Assembly: GCA_012522575.1 (NCBI GenBank)
Contig: JAAYKE010000025.1
Location: 1-61,117 of the forward strand
Origin: Armatimonadota bacterium
Lineage (GTDB): Bacteria > Armatimonadota > UBA5829
Length of the DNA: 61,117 nt
Direction of reading: 5' to 3'
This document shows, piece after piece, positions 26,101 to 33,697 of this stretch (position 1 is its first letter; every line of letters begins with the position of its first letter). Made by a program: the position numbers and the translations under genes. The notes under the pieces are model-generated. The model searched no databases, was not told the DNA's origin, and worked only from the letters and a program-made list of their open reading frames with translations.

Positions 26101-27840
26101 GTTGGTCGACTTGACTCGATAATGATACAGTGTCAACGGACTCAGCCCGGTAATCGTCTGTGAATGCGATGTGACCAGGCTGGAATTGAGCGGAGTCGAT
26201 GACCCGTAGCTCGTCGAAACGCCGTAGTCTATCTGCGTGGTCGAAGGCTGATCAGTGGTCCAGGTGATGGTAACGGAATTGTTGGTCGGCGTCGAAGCCT
26301 GCACGTTGCTGATAGTAGGCGGCGGTAGCGCTCCGGCGGCAAAATTGGTGACATACATATTGCCGGTGACGCTGCCGAGTTGCACATTCACTGACTTAAC
26401 CACGTCGGCGTATCCGGGTACGCTGGCCGTGACGGTATATGTGCCGGGAGTCAGGTTCATAAAAGCATAAAACCCAGTGCCGTCGCAGCGCATCGACTTG
26501 CTGGCAGGACCAGAGATCGACACCGTCGCGCCATAAGCTCCATCACACCAGGCTCCGGTGGCGCCGATCGTTACGCTGCCACTGATATGCCCCTTTGTGG
26601 GAGATGTTTTCCACGACATTGACGGAATATTGGCTGTCGTAGGCGTTACCTGAGAAACAAGACTCGAAGAGAAGTCAGCCCACGTTCCGCCCGCATAAGG
26701 TTCGTAGTAACAGTAACCACAGAAGCCCTGCATATAGTTGCCCGAAGCGGATGCCGTGCGTGAGGCCAGAAGCTGGCTTATGGCATTTGCTTTTGTATTA
26801 AGATAAATGCCAGGCCCGTTGATCATATGGCGACCGTGTTTGCGATCCTTTTGATAATTTAGCCAGTTGGCATAGTGGGTGGGGTAGGTGTTTTGATTGA
26901 AATAATTCATCGGGACGATCATGTCCACGATGCCCTCCTCGAGCCAGGAATCCCAGTCCGAATAATATGTGACATAAGGTGGCGTAGATTGGAATGCCGA
27001 TCTGGTTGACGAAGTTGGGGAAGGCACGCTGGTCATTACAGAAGCTGAGTGTTTGATGTCAGGTTTCACCGCCAGCATCTTGGCGTAGGTTTTTCTTACG
27101 ACAGAAGTAATTTGATCCCGACGCCATTGTTGGAAATTGGAGTTGTTATAGACAGGTTGCCCGGATGCGTTATAGCGAGCGTTGTAACGAGCGATACTCG
27201 TTGGGTTGTAGCCATCGTTGGCGTTGACAAATCGAATGTAGTCCCAATGAATCCCGTCGATGTCGAAATTGTTGACCAGATCCATTGCGACGTTGACTGT
27301 ATAATCCATCGCCTTCGGATGGCCCGGATCAAATGAATAATATTCGTTTTCGGCCCCGGAGTTGTTGCGTGTCGGCCAGTAGTTGTCCGGATTCGACGCA
27401 CTGCTGTGCGCTTCATAGACCTCATTGGCCCCGGTGTTGAATGCGACGATCCACGCATGGACCTCTATGCGTTTCTTGCCACCCGTAGTATCGTGCGCCG
27501 CGTTGATTACCGCCTGCAAAGCGTTGAAGTTTGACGGAGTGAGCGCCCATTTGAAGTAAGGCTCGCCAAGACCCGAAGGATAACAGACATCGGCATGCCT
27601 TCGCACCTCGATGAAAACTGCATTCAGGTTCGCGTTACGGATATCGCCCTTGCTGGACGCGTTTCCCACTACGCCAAGCAGTTGGTTGACCTCGGCCTGG
27701 TTCAAATAACCGGCATGCCACCCGTCAACCCACACACCACGAAGTTCGTCGGCAGAAATCGAGCCTGCGATCCCGCACAACAAAGCTGCAACCAATGATA
27801 CAAGGCTCAAAAAAGCCCACAGCCTGTTTCGCATAATCAA
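23191..27840 (-). CDS. Giant secreted multidomain family-10 glycosylhydrolase (paralogue 1)
   Basis: 1549 aa. Signal peptide 1-31; DUF187/GHL10 TIM-barrel hydrolase domain about 32-400 with the conserved FDIDGIHWDYIRF motif; carboxypeptidase-regulatory-like domain about 415-500; two FnIII repeats of purple-acid-phosphatase-N type (about 503, 595); a golvesin-C-like carbohydrate-binding domain (about 688-835); four Ig-like repeats of about 103 aa (from 839, 943, 1047, 1149), an FnIII-like module (1254) and a C-terminal OB-fold-like domain (1365-1549). Probably degrades a polysaccharide outside the cell. TTG at 27840 sits 8 bases after AAGGAGG; ATG 27834 is the alternative. Tandem paralogue of 28003-32826. 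Confidence 0.9.
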   Translation of the reverse strand: MIMRNRLWAFLSLVSLVAALLCGIAGSISADELRGVWVDGWHAGYLNQAEVNQLLGVVGNASSKGDIRNANLNAVFIEVRRHADVCYPSGLGEPYFKWALTPSNFNALQAVINAAHDTTGGKKRIEVHAWIVAFNTGANEVYEAHSSASNPDNYWPTRNNSGAENEYYSFDPGHPKAMDYTVNVAMDLVNNFDIDGIHWDYIRFVNANDGYNPTSIARYNARYNASGQPVYNNSNFQQWRRDQITSVVRKTYAKMLAVKPDIKHSASVMTSVPSPTSSTRSAFQSTPPYVTYYSDWDSWLEEGIVDMIVPMNYFNQNTYPTHYANWLNYQKDRKHGRHMINGPGIYLNTKANAISQLLASRTASASGNYMQGFCGYCYYEPYAGGTWADFSSSLVSQVTPTTANIPSMSWKTSPTKGHISGSVTIGATGAWCDGAYGATVSISGPASKSMRCDGTGFYAFMNLTPGTYTVTASVPGYADVVKSVNVQLGSVTGNMYVTNFAAGALPPPTISNVQASTPTNNSVTITWTTDQPSTTQIDYGVSTSYGSSTPLNSSLVTSHSQTITGLSPLTLYHYRVKSTNSNGTRTSGDYTFTTSGPPTISNVQATNIGANTATITWTTNAAANSAVNYGLTTAYGGVASNTPYVTSHSVALSGLAANKEYHFKCSSSNAYGSTSSADFTFSTTPTLTEIVIDNTDPGWTNISPGSNQWTVGGSSVPMVGSNYLWASGEASTTDTSTTRRCRWTPNLSASGYYDVYAYYQTGSNRTSTANYIVKHFGGQQTSTQNQNGSTGGAYYLLGANLPFEAGTSGYVELSTLGSGSGVVVSADAAKWVYKGPLDLTPPEISIGAPSASITRNGPVTYAVTYDGADNVTLIAANVTLNKTGTANGTVSVSGSGNITRTVTISNITGNGTLGISIAAGTASDNAANFAAAAGPSGTFTVDNTPPTVTIGSPSPTSTASGPVSYTITYGGASTVSLSAANVTLNKTGAANGTVSVSGSGTTTRTVTISSITGDGTLSISLAAGTAADAVGNTAPAAGPSATVSVNNSPLDVSIGSPSMTLTNTGPVTYTVTYSGASSITLASANVTLNKTGTANGAISVSGTGNTTRTVTINNITGDGTLGISIAAGTATGTGGGSAPACGPSATFSVDNTPPVVVIGAPSATPTTAGPVTYLIVYGSANTVTLTSSDITLNKTGTANGTVAVTGSGSTMRTVTVSGITGDGTLSISVPAGTARDNAGNFAAGAGPSAAIVVDNSAPVMNSVSADPYSTSTTSLQGTWSGTDGGTGIVNYEYAVGTTSGGTNVKGWTSAGSATSANITGVSLAYNGTYYITVRAADGMGRTSAAMSSAAIRIARPTVNIQHARSFANGQAVAVTDKIITAIFSDRFYVSEPNRIAGIRVQGTTTAQVGQKVTVMGILGIVGGCERVILSPMVTSPIVGAALQPLFMTTGNAGGIAFNAATPGVTGGVGVHNIGLFVRMAGKVSKAITGGFVLNDGSNITDSLGNAGIKVRSSVVPTVGTPVIVTGVISAESVGGSIYPVVLSTGIIPL

Positions 27841-27919
27841 CGGCGCATCCTCCTTGTTTCAGACAGATATTCGCTGCCTGATCACTCCTAAATACAGGGT
27901 TTCCATATATATCGAACAT

Positions 27920-27946
27920 GCCTGCAAACATATTACATTTGCAGGC
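27920..27946. promoter_or_regulatory. Inverted repeat between the two giant hydrolase genes
   Basis: Perfect 9-bp arms GCCTGCAAA/TTTGCAGGC with a 9-base spacer. It lies between the upstream gene's terminator and the start of the 1549-aa gene, about 80 bases before that start. With no T-tract it looks more like an operator or a leader hairpin than a terminator; no regulator is identified. Confidence 0.5.
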
Positions 27947-27962
27947 CGGTTGAGTTACAAAA

Positions 27963-27988
27963 ACGGGCAGCGTTTTCACACTGCCCGT
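27963..27988 (-). terminator. Rho-independent terminator of the 1607-aa glycosyl hydrolase gene
   Basis: Stem ACGGGCAG/CTGCCCGT with a 10-base loop followed on the minus strand by TTTTTG; located 15 bases beyond the stop. It also has A/T tracts on the other side. It implies the two paralogues are transcribed separately. Confidence 0.85.
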
Positions 27989-28002
27989 TTTTTTGGAGTT
28001 TT

Positions 28003-31000
28003 CTACAAATCGATCACACTCGTAGAGAGAATGACCGGGTAGACCTTTCCGTCCACAGTCTCACAGGAGACTATGCCGGTTACAATCGCGTGCGTCGCGC
28101 CTCCCGAACTATAACCTGTCCAGACCTTGATGCCGGAGGCTCCGTTGCAATCGAAAAGCCCGCTTCCGTCATCGAGAGTAAGTCCGTCCGGGTTGATCGT
28201 GGTCACTTTGCCCGCGATTCGCACCAGCATACCGAGGTTGTTCAATCCAACGCCATCGGTGATGCCCGGAGTTAGAACGTTGAATGCCGATCCTCCGATC
28301 GACTTGCCGGTCATAAGCCACGGCGCAATCAGCGTACCCGGAGCGTTGTCTGCGACAATCGCATCGAGGATTGCACGCTCGCCCGTCTCTGCGATGCCCA
28401 CAATTCCGAGCACCCTGACGTTGCCGCCAACCTCAACTTCGTCCTCGGATTCTACTCGAATGCCGGAGGTGCGGTTCGGCTGGGCAATATAGAACATATC
28501 CGCGAATTTCGCGCTGACCGGCAGCATCGGCAGAGCTACCACGTCGCCGTCGGCCAGACCCTTTGCCTCTTGAATGCTGGCGACCTCTTTGGCGACTCGG
28601 ACACCCGCAGATGTCATCACATCGGAGATCAGCCCGACATTGTCAATCGCACGAGCGGAGATGAAGTATGTATCGGCAAGATTGAGATTCAGTCCGCCGA
28701 TTGTATCAGTCGTGGCCTCACCGGCGCTTGTCCAGTCTTTGACCTGGGTTCCGCCGGCAGTAGTGCCTATGGCATATTCGTAGCCCGCTATGCCGGAGCC
28801 GCTGTCAACAGCGTTCCACCAGCCCTTGAGGCTCGTAGTCGATGTGGTGTATTTCTCATCGGCTACGCTATCCATCTCCGGAACAGTGTTGTCCACCGTA
28901 AATGTAGCGGATGGCCCGGCAGCGGCGGCGCTGTTGTTGGCAACGTCAGTAGCAGTGCCCGCGGCGATCGATATGCCGAGGGTTCCGTCGCCGGTGATAT
29001 TGGACAGCGTCACCGTGCGGGTTGTCGTTCCTGATCCGGAAATCGCAACGTCCGCATCGACATTGCCGTCCTTATCCAGGCTGACGTTCCCGCTCGCAAG
29101 CGTGATGCTGCTTGCACCGTCATAAGTCAACGTGTAAGTGATCGGGCCAACGCTGGCAGCATCTGCCGACGGCGCGCTGATCAACACGGTCGGAGGGTTA
29201 TTATCGACGATGAACATCGCGCTCGGTCCCGCTGCCGGAGCAGGGTTGCCGGCTATGTCGGTCGCGGTTCCCGCAACTATTGAGATGCCGAGGGTTCCGC
29301 TGCCCTTGATGTCCGAGATAGTTACAGTTCGGCTGTCGTTGCCGGTTCCGGATACTGTTACAGTTCCTCTGGCAGTGCCGGTGTTGACCTTGATGACGTC
29401 ATCGTCGCTGAGAGTGATCCCGGATATGCCGTTGTTATCGAAGTAGTTAACCGTGAATGTGACCGGGCCGCTATTGGTCGCGCTCACCGACGGCTGACTG
29501 ATCGACACGGTCGGCGGTATCAAATCGAGCGGCGCTTTATAGACCCATCTCGCAGCATCTGCGCTGACGAAAGCGCTGTCGCTGGACTTGTTGGTAAGCT
29601 CCAGATAGCCGGTTGTACCCGCCACAAATGGCTTATTCTCAGCGATCAGGAACCAGTCGCCCTGGTTTGCTACAGCCGCTTTCTGATCCTGCGGGCTGTC
29701 GATTTGTCCGCCATGATAGTGCAGAGTATATGTGACGTCAGGGTTTCGGTTTGTTCCCTTCTGATAGAACGCATACACATCATACAGACCAGGATCAACA
29801 AGGTCCGGAGTCCATGTGCACTTGCGCGTTGCGGTTTCTTCGCCCTTATAGTAGAGGTAGTCTGTTCCGATCTTCGGAACTTCCGCCACACTGCCGACGT
29901 TCCAAGAGCCGCTTCCGGTGTTCGCCCATCCCGGATCGAGGTTGTCGATGACATACTCACTTACCGGCGACTTTGTGGCAAAGGTATAATCCACCGAGGT
30001 CGCAGTGCCGTATGCGTTTACGGAAATGCACTGATAGTGATATGTCGTGCTTGCCGTCAGTCCGGTCAGAGTAATGGTATGCTGTGTAACCTCCGTCTGG
30101 CTTACTCCCTGGCCGCCATACGCCGTGGTCAGACCATACTTGACTTTGCTGTCGGACGGATGGTTTGTTTTCCAGGTTACGGTAGCTGTAGTCGATGTCG
30201 TATCCGCCTGCACGTCGCTGATAGTCGGCTTATCAAGCGTGGTGAACGTGTAGTCCGCCGAAGTCGACATTCCATTGGCGTTGCCGGATTTGACCCTGTA
30301 GTGATACAGCGTGTTGGGAGTCAGGCCGCTCAACGATGCGGAGTGCGACTTAATATTGGCGGGATCGAGAGTGCTCGACGAACCATAGCTCGTCGTAGCG
30401 CCGTACTCGACCTGCGTAGATGCTTCCTGGTTTGTTATCCAGGTGATAGTCGCGGCAACATTGGTAAGATTCCCTGCAGTGACGTTTGATATCACCGGCA
30501 GGGTGTTTGTTGTAAACGTATAATCGTTTGAAATCGACAAGCCACCATCGTTTTCTGATTTCACCCGGAAGTGATACAGCGTGCCCGGGGAAAGACCGGT
30601 GATGTCGACTGAGTGAGACATAACCTTAGCTGTCTTCTTTGGAGTCGACGAACCATAGGCTGTGCTTGTGCCGTATTCGACCTGAGAAGTAGACGACTCA
30701 TTGGTCGTCCAGGTCACAGTAGCCGATGTCGCCAGTATGTTCGTCGTCTGGACGTTGCTGATTACCACCGAGCCGTTTGTCGCAAAGGTGAAATCTGCCG
30801 ATGTGGTCGAGCCGTTGGCATTGGCAGAAGTTACCTTGTAGTGATATGTCGTGCCAGACTGCAAACCGGTAAGGTTGATTGAGTGTGAATTGACCAAAGC
30901 CGAATTCTGCTGAGAGAGACCGTAGCTTGTGGTCTTACCATAATCAACTTTAGATGAAGCCGACTGGTTTGTGGTCCAGGTTATCGTAGCCGAGTCTGAA

Positions 31001-32826
31001 GTAATGTTCGTCGCGGTCACGTTTGTGATCGCAGGCGGTGCAAGTGTGGTAAAGGTGAAGTCCTGAGACGTTGAAGAACCGTTGTCATTGGACGAAAGCA
31101 CCCGGTAGTGATAGGTCACTCCCGGCGTAAGGCCGGTGATTGTCTGTGAGTGTGTCATGACCAGTGCGGTGCTGATGGAAGTCGATGAGCCATAACTTGC
31201 AGTCGGCCCATATTGCACCTGCGAGGTCGCCTCCTGACTTGTTGTCCAGTTGATAGTGGCTGAGGTTCCCGTTATGTTGCTGGCGCCAACCCCGGTTATG
31301 ACCGGAGGCACGACGCCGCCAAGCTGCAGATCGGTCACATACATATTTCCTGTGACTGCGCCGACGGCTACGTTCACGGTCTTGATGGCATCAGGATATC
31401 CCGCACGACTGGCGATCACAGTATAGTTGCCCGGCGACAGATCAATAAATGCGTAGAAGCCGGTTCCGTCGCAGATTTGAGTCCTGTTCGTTGGCCCTGT
31501 CAGCGTAATCGTCGCTCCGTCGGCCCATTTGCCGGTGTCATGGTAGGTGACCGTTCCGCTGATGTGACCCTTGGTGGGATTGGACTTCCAGGTCATCACC
31601 GGAATATCTTCCCAGGTCTGGTTGACTTCGTTTTTCAGCCGAGACCCAAACTGATTGGCCCAGGTGCCGCTGAGGTAGGGCACTCGGTAGGAGTAGCCGA
31701 CATAACCATTCACATAGTTGCCTGCTGGGGAGGCGTTGCGGGTCATTTTGAGTTCCAGAAGTGAATTGTCCAGGGAGTTGAGATAGATTCCCGGCCCGAC
31801 ATACATATGCCGGTTGAACTTGCGGTCCTTCTCGAAGTTCATCCACCTCACGTAGTCGTTAGGCAGAGAGGCATAATTATAATATGTCATAGGCATCGCG
31901 GCGTCCATGATGCCTTCTTCCTGCCATGCATCCCAGTCGCTGTATACATCATAATAAGGTCGAGTGGCCTGGAATGACGCACGGGTAGATGATGTCGGCG
32001 ACGGGTTCCAGGTTACAAATGCGCCGGTCTGCTTGACCCAGGGTTTGACGGATTGGATTTTTGCATATATTTTGCGAACAACTGCTGAAACCTGATCACG
32101 CCTCCACTGCTTCCACTGTTCGTTGGTGGATGCAGGCTGTCCGCTAAGGCCATATTGCGCGTTGTAGCGAGCGACGCTGGTCGGGTTGTAGCCCTGGTTG
32201 TTGGCTGTAAATCTGATATAGTCGTAGTGAATGCCGTCGATGTCGAAGTTGTTGACGATATCCATCGCAACGTCGACGGTGTATTGTGCGGCCAGAGGAT
32301 GGCCAGGGTCGAACGCCTTGTCTCCGACTTCACTTCCGTTGTTATCACGCGACGGCCAATAGTTATCGAGGTTTGTAAGGCTGCCTGTTGGCGTGCCTAC
32401 ATGCTTACCGTAGACCGTTCCGCCGCTGGTGCGAAATGCTACTATCCAGGCATGAACCTCAATACGCTTCTTGCCACCGGTGGTGTCGTGAGCGGCGTTA
32501 ATTACAGCTTGAAGAGCGTTGAATGTCGAAGGGGTTAAGCCTGACATATACGGCTCGCCCATAGAAGATGGATAGCAAGCGTCGCTATTGCGCCTCACCT
32601 GCACAACCACGGCATTACAGTTGGCATCGCGAATCTGCCCGCCCTGCGAAGTGCCTACAGCGCCAAGTAATGTGTTTACCTGTGACTGGTTCAGAATGCC
32701 TGTCCCCCAGGCATCAACCCAGAATGCACGGAACTCGGCTGCCATCACCGATGATCCGAACAACATGACGAGCAATACTGCCACCAGGCCGAGCAGCCCG
32801 CCATTTCTCCATCGTTTGTTAAACAT
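28003..32826 (-). CDS. Giant secreted multidomain family-10 glycosylhydrolase (paralogue 2)
   Basis: 1607 aa. Signal peptide about 1-29; GHL10 hydrolase domain about 30-395 with FDIDGIHYDYIRF; carboxypeptidase-regulatory-like domain about 405-495; five FnIII repeats (from about 503 to 950); golvesin-C-like domain (955-1095); two Ig-like repeats (1099, 1210); FnIII-like module (1314) and C-terminal OB-fold-like domain (1413-1607). Same scaffold as the neighbour but with five versus two FnIII and two versus four Ig-like repeats. Extracellular glycan degradation is inferred. ATG 32826 follows GGGAGG; a longer frame to 32862 is not supported. Confidence 0.9.
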   Translation of the reverse strand: MFNKRWRNGGLLGLVAVLLVMLFGSSVMAAEFRAFWVDAWGTGILNQSQVNTLLGAVGTSQGGQIRDANCNAVVVQVRRNSDACYPSSMGEPYMSGLTPSTFNALQAVINAAHDTTGGKKRIEVHAWIVAFRTSGGTVYGKHVGTPTGSLTNLDNYWPSRDNNGSEVGDKAFDPGHPLAAQYTVDVAMDIVNNFDIDGIHYDYIRFTANNQGYNPTSVARYNAQYGLSGQPASTNEQWKQWRRDQVSAVVRKIYAKIQSVKPWVKQTGAFVTWNPSPTSSTRASFQATRPYYDVYSDWDAWQEEGIMDAAMPMTYYNYASLPNDYVRWMNFEKDRKFNRHMYVGPGIYLNSLDNSLLELKMTRNASPAGNYVNGYVGYSYRVPYLSGTWANQFGSRLKNEVNQTWEDIPVMTWKSNPTKGHISGTVTYHDTGKWADGATITLTGPTNRTQICDGTGFYAFIDLSPGNYTVIASRAGYPDAIKTVNVAVGAVTGNMYVTDLQLGGVVPPVITGVGASNITGTSATINWTTSQEATSQVQYGPTASYGSSTSISTALVMTHSQTITGLTPGVTYHYRVLSSNDNGSSTSQDFTFTTLAPPAITNVTATNITSDSATITWTTNQSASSKVDYGKTTSYGLSQQNSALVNSHSINLTGLQSGTTYHYKVTSANANGSTTSADFTFATNGSVVISNVQTTNILATSATVTWTTNESSTSQVEYGTSTAYGSSTPKKTAKVMSHSVDITGLSPGTLYHFRVKSENDGGLSISNDYTFTTNTLPVISNVTAGNLTNVAATITWITNQEASTQVEYGATTSYGSSSTLDPANIKSHSASLSGLTPNTLYHYRVKSGNANGMSTSADYTFTTLDKPTISDVQADTTSTTATVTWKTNHPSDSKVKYGLTTAYGGQGVSQTEVTQHTITLTGLTASTTYHYQCISVNAYGTATSVDYTFATKSPVSEYVIDNLDPGWANTGSGSWNVGSVAEVPKIGTDYLYYKGEETATRKCTWTPDLVDPGLYDVYAFYQKGTNRNPDVTYTLHYHGGQIDSPQDQKAAVANQGDWFLIAENKPFVAGTTGYLELTNKSSDSAFVSADAARWVYKAPLDLIPPTVSISQPSVSATNSGPVTFTVNYFDNNGISGITLSDDDVIKVNTGTARGTVTVSGTGNDSRTVTISDIKGSGTLGISIVAGTATDIAGNPAPAAGPSAMFIVDNNPPTVLISAPSADAASVGPITYTLTYDGASSITLASGNVSLDKDGNVDADVAISGSGTTTRTVTLSNITGDGTLGISIAAGTATDVANNSAAAAGPSATFTVDNTVPEMDSVADEKYTTSTTSLKGWWNAVDSGSGIAGYEYAIGTTAGGTQVKDWTSAGEATTDTIGGLNLNLADTYFISARAIDNVGLISDVMTSAGVRVAKEVASIQEAKGLADGDVVALPMLPVSAKFADMFYIAQPNRTSGIRVESEDEVEVGGNVRVLGIVGIAETGERAILDAIVADNAPGTLIAPWLMTGKSIGGSAFNVLTPGITDGVGLNNLGMLVRIAGKVTTINPDGLTLDDGSGLFDCNGASGIKVWTGYSSGGATHAIVTGIVSCETVDGKVYPVILSTSVIDL

Positions 32827-32910
32827 CGTGCCTCCCTTATGCGCCCCATACGGGGCAAACATAAAAAATGTAGTTACATGCGACCTGCCCAGCTACATGC
32901 ATACATGTTC

Positions 32911-32939
32911 AGATTAACCCCAAACTATTCACATGTCAA
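32911..32939 (-). promoter_or_regulatory. Sigma-70-like promoter for the 1607-aa hydrolase gene
   Basis: On the minus strand a perfect TTGACA (32934-32939) is followed after 17 bases by TAATCT (32911-32916), about 85 bases before the start codon. The leader in between has repeated ACATG words. Confidence 0.55.
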
Positions 32940-33012
32940 CTAGCATTTTTACCTGCATGCGGTTGAATGCTGTCCGTCGGAATTGATATACTTGATGAGA
33001 GGTCAGATTATA

Positions 33013-33642
33013 ATGAAACAAGCAGTGTCGTGGGATGGCCCCTGGCAAAAACGCACCAACCGAGGAACGCAGGAGTTTTATCGCATAATCGAGCTGGCAG
33101 AGGACTTCTCGATTCAGCAGACATACCTTGAACCGGGCGCTCTATCGGCGGGTTCCAAGGTGTTTTTGAACGGGACTCAGGCCGGGGAAGCGGAGGTCGG
33201 CAAGCTCGATCGATTCAGAGTGAGCGATTGCGTTCATCCGGGCAGAAATGAGCTTGTCATACAAACCGATTGCGAACCGCCCGCCGAGGGCAAGCTGATA
33301 TCCTACGATAAAGTCTCCATATCCGGCATAAGAATCGACCCGGAAGTGATTGACAACGTTGCCAATACGTGGATCGTAGTGGAGGTTGCAAACCATACCT
33401 GCGTTGAACAGCCTGTTATCGCCTCAATCGTGGTCTCTCAGCGGGAAGCGCGGGAAAAAGTCGAGATAGCGGATATAATATCGCCCTTCGGCGGGGAGAT
33501 AGAGGCCGTAATCCGCATCACGGATCAGTCTATGTGGGAGTTGGATGAATCCGGGGAGCCGCAGCTTTTTGACTGTCTGATCGGTTTGCAGTCGGCAGGA
33601 GAGATCATGGACGTCGCGGCTGTGCGCTTCGATGTTGGCTGA
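33013..33642 (+). CDS. Glycoside hydrolase family 2 N-terminal (sugar-binding)-like protein
   Basis: 209 aa, no signal peptide. SWDGPWQKRTNRGTQEFYRI, VFLNGTQAGEAEVGKLDRFRVSDCV and GRNELVIQT follow the jelly-roll pattern of GH2 sugar-binding domains (partner strand N-G-x-x-x-G, then D-x-S-x-x-V-x-P-G-x-N-x-L-x-V). The second half resembles the immunoglobulin-like middle domain of such enzymes. No catalytic barrel follows, so it is a stand-alone or truncated relative. The ATG 33013 has AGAGG 10 bases upstream; in-frame TTG/ATG codons upstream are possible. Confidence 0.6.
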   Translation: MKQAVSWDGPWQKRTNRGTQEFYRIIELAEDFSIQQTYLEPGALSAGSKVFLNGTQAGEAEVGKLDRFRVSDCVHPGRNELVIQTDCEPPAEGKLISYDKVSISGIRIDPEVIDNVANTWIVVEVANHTCVEQPVIASIVVSQREAREKVEIADIISPFGGEIEAVIRITDQSMWELDESGEPQLFDCLIGLQSAGEIMDVAAVRFDVG

Positions 33643-33655
33643 TTTATCAGAGTTT

Positions 33656-33681
33656 TATGGCCGACGCAATGGCCGGCCATA
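33656..33681. terminator. Hairpin between convergent genes
   Basis: TATGGCC/GGCCATA with a 12-base loop followed by TATTTTG on the plus strand, 14 bases after the stop of the GH2-like gene. Confidence 0.6.
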
Positions 33682-33697
33682 TATTTTGTCCCACTGG

